Shown: positions 40,376 through 43,045 of the stretch, one piece after another
Layout of the letters: every line of letters starts with the position of its first letter
How positions within the stretch are numbered: the stretch's first letter is position 1
Assembly (NCBI GenBank): GCA_031556255.1
Contig: JAVBTI010000146.1
Coordinates: forward strand, 1-43,045
Length of the DNA: 43,045 nucleotides
DNA from: JAIRQX01 sp031556255
Lineage (GTDB): Bacteria > Chrysiogenota > Deferribacteres > Deferribacterales > JAISNW01
Direction of reading: 5' to 3'
Made by a program: the position numbers and the translations under genes
Notes under the pieces: model-generated
Seen by the model: only the letters and a program-made list of their open reading frames with translations
Databases searched by the model: none
Told to the model about the DNA's origin: nothing

Positions 40376-41116
40376 ATGGATCTCAACAAAATGACTAAAA
40401 AAGAGCTGCTGGCATTGGCCAAAACACACGACATCAAACGGCGCACCATTATGGATAAAGAGGAGCTTGTCAAAGCCGTAAAGGCCGTGATGAAAAAATC
40501 GGGGGTAGAAAAACTCAAGAAGAAAGCCCCCGAGAAAGGATACGAAGCAACAGCCGCTGCGCCTAAACCGAAGGCCAAGGCGAAAACTCCGGTTCAGGAT
40601 TATTATGTGGCATCGTTTTATGATCAGGACACCCTCTTTTTCCTTCCAGTTGACCCCGGCGCTGAATATGCTTACTGGGAGGTATCTTCCGGCACCCAGG
40701 AAAAACTGAAAAAGGATCTGGATGTGAAAAAATGCAGCTTCGAACTCCGTGTTCACTGCAGAGACAAGGACGATACAAAACAACTTGCTCACCAACCGGT
40801 AGACTCCAGGGGAGACTGGTATTTCGGACTGTGGGCGCCGCTGAAAACCCTGTGGGCGGAGCTGGGCACCTGGGATAAAAATGGCCATTTCCATACTGTA
40901 ATGAGATCCGTCCCCGTGCTTATGCCTTCCGACGTGGTATCGAGCAATGTCGACATGAAATGGATGACCGTTGCTGATAACTGGGAATCTATTTATAAAC
41001 TTTCCGGCGTGGACGAAACAAAATATAAAGGGGGGGCCTCAATGCCTGATCATATAGTAAGAAGGGTGAGGGATTTCATCAGTTCATCCGGCAAGCAGGG
41101 GAGTGAGCGCTCATGA
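40376..41116 (+). CDS. DUF4912 protein with Rho-N/SAP-like N-terminus
   Basis: 246 aa. Residues ~1-45 (MDLNKMTKKELLALAKTHDI…MDKEELVKAVKAVM) are a Rho-N/SAP-like helix-loop-helix. A Lys/Ala/Pro linker (~45-75) is followed by a DUF4912 domain (~80-205) with the typical PVDPGAEYAYWEV and WYFGLWAPLKTLWAELG motifs, an immunoglobulin-like fold that resembles carbohydrate-binding modules and is normally linked to GH57 branching enzymes. No membrane segment. A structural or regulatory role at the glucan is likely but not proven. It overlaps the branching-enzyme ATG by four bases (ATGA), so the two products are made together. Confidence 0.9.
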   Translation: MDLNKMTKKELLALAKTHDIKRRTIMDKEELVKAVKAVMKKSGVEKLKKKAPEKGYEATAAAPKPKAKAKTPVQDYYVASFYDQDTLFFLPVDPGAEYAYWEVSSGTQEKLKKDLDVKKCSFELRVHCRDKDDTKQLAHQPVDSRGDWYFGLWAPLKTLWAELGTWDKNGHFHTVMRSVPVLMPSDVVSSNVDMKWMTVADNWESIYKLSGVDETKYKGGASMPDHIVRRVRDFISSSGKQGSERS

Positions 41117-42690
41117 GCGGCTTTTGGACTCTGGTACTGCACTCCCATCTGCCGTATGTGCATCACCCCGGCTACGAGTATTTCCTTGAAGAACACTGGC
41201 TTTTCGAGGCGATCTCGGAAACATATATCCCCCTGCTTATGACACTGAAAGAGCTGGAGCGGGAAAACGTGTATACGCGCATAACAACCTCCGTAACACC
41301 TCCGCTGGCGGAAATGCTGGACAACGAAGACCTCAACCGCAAATACCTGAATTATCTGGATAAATTAATCGAGCTGGCGGGTAAAGAGATTGAACGTACA
41401 AAAAACGATAAAAATTTTTCCCCGCTCGCGCATATGTACAACGAGCGGTTCCGCAAAATAAAGTCATTCTTTCAAAACGACCTGAACGGGCGAGTGCTGA
41501 ACGGCTACCGCGAGTTTCAGAACAAGGGGATGCTCTGTATCATCACGTGCGGGGCGACCCACGGCTTCTTGCCCTTTATGTCTGAAAACGCGGTGCGGGC
41601 ACAGATAGAAATAGCATGCCGAATACACGAGAAACATTTCGGCAGACGGCCGGAGGGGATATGGCTCCCCGAATGCGCATATTACGCCGGAGCGGACAAG
41701 CTTCTTTCCGAAGCAGGGATAAAATTTTTCTTCGTGGATTCCCATGGTATCCTTTACGCCGACCCTCGTCCGAGATACGGCACATACGCCCCGGTATTCA
41801 CTTCCCACGGTGTGGCCGCATTCGGCAGGGATTACTATTCGTCGAAGCAGGTCTGGAGCTCTAAAGAAGGCTATCCCGGCGACGCCAGCTACAGAGATTT
41901 CTACCGGGACGTGGGCTATGATCTGGACATGGACTATATCGCCCCTTATATCAGCCCCGATGGCGAGCGTGTATTTACCGGGATAAAATACCACAGGATT
42001 ACCGGGGAGTCGGACTATAAAGAGGCTTACAACCCAGGAGTTGCACAGGAACGCACGAAACACCACGCGGCACATTTTGTGAATGAGCGGGTGAAGCAAA
42101 TAAACGATGTCGCTCCCTATATGGACAGACCGCCGCTGATTGTTTCGCCGTATGACGCGGAGCTATTCGGCCACTGGTGGTTTGAAGGACCGGAATTCAT
42201 CGGCAACCTTTTCCGGGAGATGCAGAAAGGCGGGCACAAGGTGATGCCGGCCACGCCGATTGAGTATCTGCAGCAGTACCCCACAAACCAGGCGGTGCAG
42301 GTGAACCCGTCCTCATGGGGGGACAAGGGCTACTACAGCGTGTGGCTGAACGCCGGGAACGACTGGATTTACAGACATCTCAGCTTCATGGCCGATAATA
42401 TGGAAAGGCTGGCCGGCAAATATAAGAACACCAAAAACGTTGACGAAATACGCGGCCTGAACCAGATGGCGCGGGAGTTGCTGCTTGCGCAGGCAAGCGA
42501 CTGGGCGTTCCTGATGACCACCGGCACCGCCCCAAGCTACTCTGTCCAGCGGACTAAGGAACATATATCGAACTTCATGAAAATCTACGGCATGGTGGAG
42601 GATCATAAGTTCGACTGGGAATTTTTCAGAGAGACGGAGGGGAGAAATGACTTCTACCCGGAAATAGATTTCAGAGTGTTCGCCGGATAA
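41113..42690 (+). CDS. GH57 1,4-alpha-glucan branching enzyme (DUF1957)
   Basis: 525 aa, like the Thermus and Thermococcus GH57 branching enzymes. Motif 1 LHSHLPYVHHPG (9-20); nucleophile E187 in GIWLPECAYY (182-191); acid/base D348 in SPYDAELFGHWWFEGP (345-360), the family signature. It cuts an alpha-1,4 chain and rejoins it by an alpha-1,6 bond, making branch points in glycogen. No C-terminal helix-hairpin-helix domains. It is the last gene of the operon, translationally coupled to the DUF4912 gene by ATGA, and followed by a strong terminator. There is no GH13 GlgB in the window, so this is likely the branching enzyme of the system. Confidence 0.95.
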   Translation: MSGFWTLVLHSHLPYVHHPGYEYFLEEHWLFEAISETYIPLLMTLKELERENVYTRITTSVTPPLAEMLDNEDLNRKYLNYLDKLIELAGKEIERTKNDKNFSPLAHMYNERFRKIKSFFQNDLNGRVLNGYREFQNKGMLCIITCGATHGFLPFMSENAVRAQIEIACRIHEKHFGRRPEGIWLPECAYYAGADKLLSEAGIKFFFVDSHGILYADPRPRYGTYAPVFTSHGVAAFGRDYYSSKQVWSSKEGYPGDASYRDFYRDVGYDLDMDYIAPYISPDGERVFTGIKYHRITGESDYKEAYNPGVAQERTKHHAAHFVNERVKQINDVAPYMDRPPLIVSPYDAELFGHWWFEGPEFIGNLFREMQKGGHKVMPATPIEYLQQYPTNQAVQVNPSSWGDKGYYSVWLNAGNDWIYRHLSFMADNMERLAGKYKNTKNVDEIRGLNQMARELLLAQASDWAFLMTTGTAPSYSVQRTKEHISNFMKIYGMVEDHKFDWEFFRETEGRNDFYPEIDFRVFAG

Positions 42691-42742
42691 AATCCTATTC
42701 CCCCATACCGGTGCCGGTAACGGAGCAGAAACCTAATACGCG

Positions 42743-42775
42743 ATCCCAATCCCCTTCAGGATTGGGATTTTCTTT
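42743..42775 (+). terminator. Intrinsic terminator of the glycogen operon
   Basis: ATCCCAATCC (42743-42752) and GGATTGGGAT (42759-42768) form a perfect 10-bp stem with a 6-base loop (CCTTCA), followed by TTTCTTTCC. It is 53 bp after the branching-enzyme stop codon. Confidence 0.9.
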
Positions 42776-43045
42776 CCTACGATTCTTACTGATTCATTCC
42801 AAATTAACGATCGCTTCTGCAATGACTGCTTATATGGTGTTTTTACAAAAATAGTTCTAAATAAATTAATTTTCATTAAAAAATACTTTACAAAATGATC
42901 TAAAAATTCGTATCATATTAGTTAATACATTAACACAATAAAACACGGAGTTTATTTTTGTGACCTAAAAGCCGCATATAATCAATGAATTTTCTTTACA
43001 GAGACAAGGCCATGTCGTAGTAATTTATTCCGCACAGTGTTAATA
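42776..43045. other. AT-rich end of the window, no gene seen
   Basis: The terminal 270 bp (AT-rich from about 42835) hold no supported coding frame. A short inverted repeat GTTAAT-AC-ATTAAC lies at 42921-42934. The composition contrasts with the coding regions and suits a promoter region for a gene beyond the window; no start codon with Shine-Dalgarno is evident before the end. Confidence 0.4.

Noticed and set aside
42921..42934. GTTAAT-AC-ATTAAC palindrome as an operator
   Set aside because: Short AT-rich palindromes are expected by chance in this AT-rich stretch; no gene is visible downstream within the window.
1..43045. CRISPR arrays, tRNA/rRNA genes, insertion sequences, prophage
   Set aside because: No regularly spaced direct repeats, cloverleaf or rRNA sequence, transposase/integrase genes or phage structural genes were seen.

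Overview
The window is 43 kb of a compact, roughly 50-55% GC bacterial chromosome. Gene content points to a motile, Gram-negative anaerobic respirer: flagellin, MEP-pathway IspF, two Tat-exported DMSO-reductase-family enzymes each paired with a four-cluster ferredoxin, a GH57-based glycogen locus of the kind common in Geobacter-like Desulfobacterota, and many one- and two-component signalling proteins. Deferribacterota, Chrysiogenota or Desulfobacterota are plausible guesses. No rRNA, tRNA, CRISPR array, insertion sequence or phage gene was found, and the phylum cannot be fixed from this sequence alone.

Layout. (1) 1-2300, minus strand: a translationally coupled signalling operon (phosphotransfer-like protein, single-domain response regulator, HDOD protein, unknown partial gene). 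(2) 2566-10703, mostly housekeeping on the minus strand: TPR membrane protein, pyruvate kinase, FtsK, UppP, RNase J, IspF. (3) 10931-14208: a membrane-anchored unknown on minus, divergent from an NfeD-like protein and flotillin on plus. (4) 14387-18679, plus: respiratory module 1, a large molybdopterin enzyme plus a ferredoxin subunit. (5) 18713-25458, minus: a very large flagellin, an 840-bp leader/intergenic region with four copies of an unusual structured element, a PAS histidine kinase and a cNMP/CBS/DUF294 protein. (6) 25708-30040, plus: respiratory module 2, a diverged paralogue of module 1. (7) 30350-42775, plus: a receiver-only regulator and then a glycogen/alpha-glucan locus (sugar nucleotidyltransferase fused to a mutase-like domain, two GH57 enzymes, GalT-family enzyme, GT5 synthase, DUF4912 protein, GH57 branching enzyme), closed by a strong terminator.

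How the parts may work together. The two respiratory modules look like periplasmic or surface-anchored terminal reductases. Both catalytic subunits carry a twin-arginine signal and a lipobox. Both ferredoxins have an aromatic residue in place of one cluster-III cysteine. Neither module has a membrane quinol-oxidising subunit nearby. The glycogen locus has the activities to make, branch and remodel an alpha-glucan, although two of its enzymes (the mutase domain and the GT5 synthase) lack canonical catalytic residues.

The most interesting items are the four tandem RNA-like elements upstream of the flagellin gene, the shared Fe-S ligand changes in both respiratory modules, and the altered catalytic motifs in the glycogen locus.
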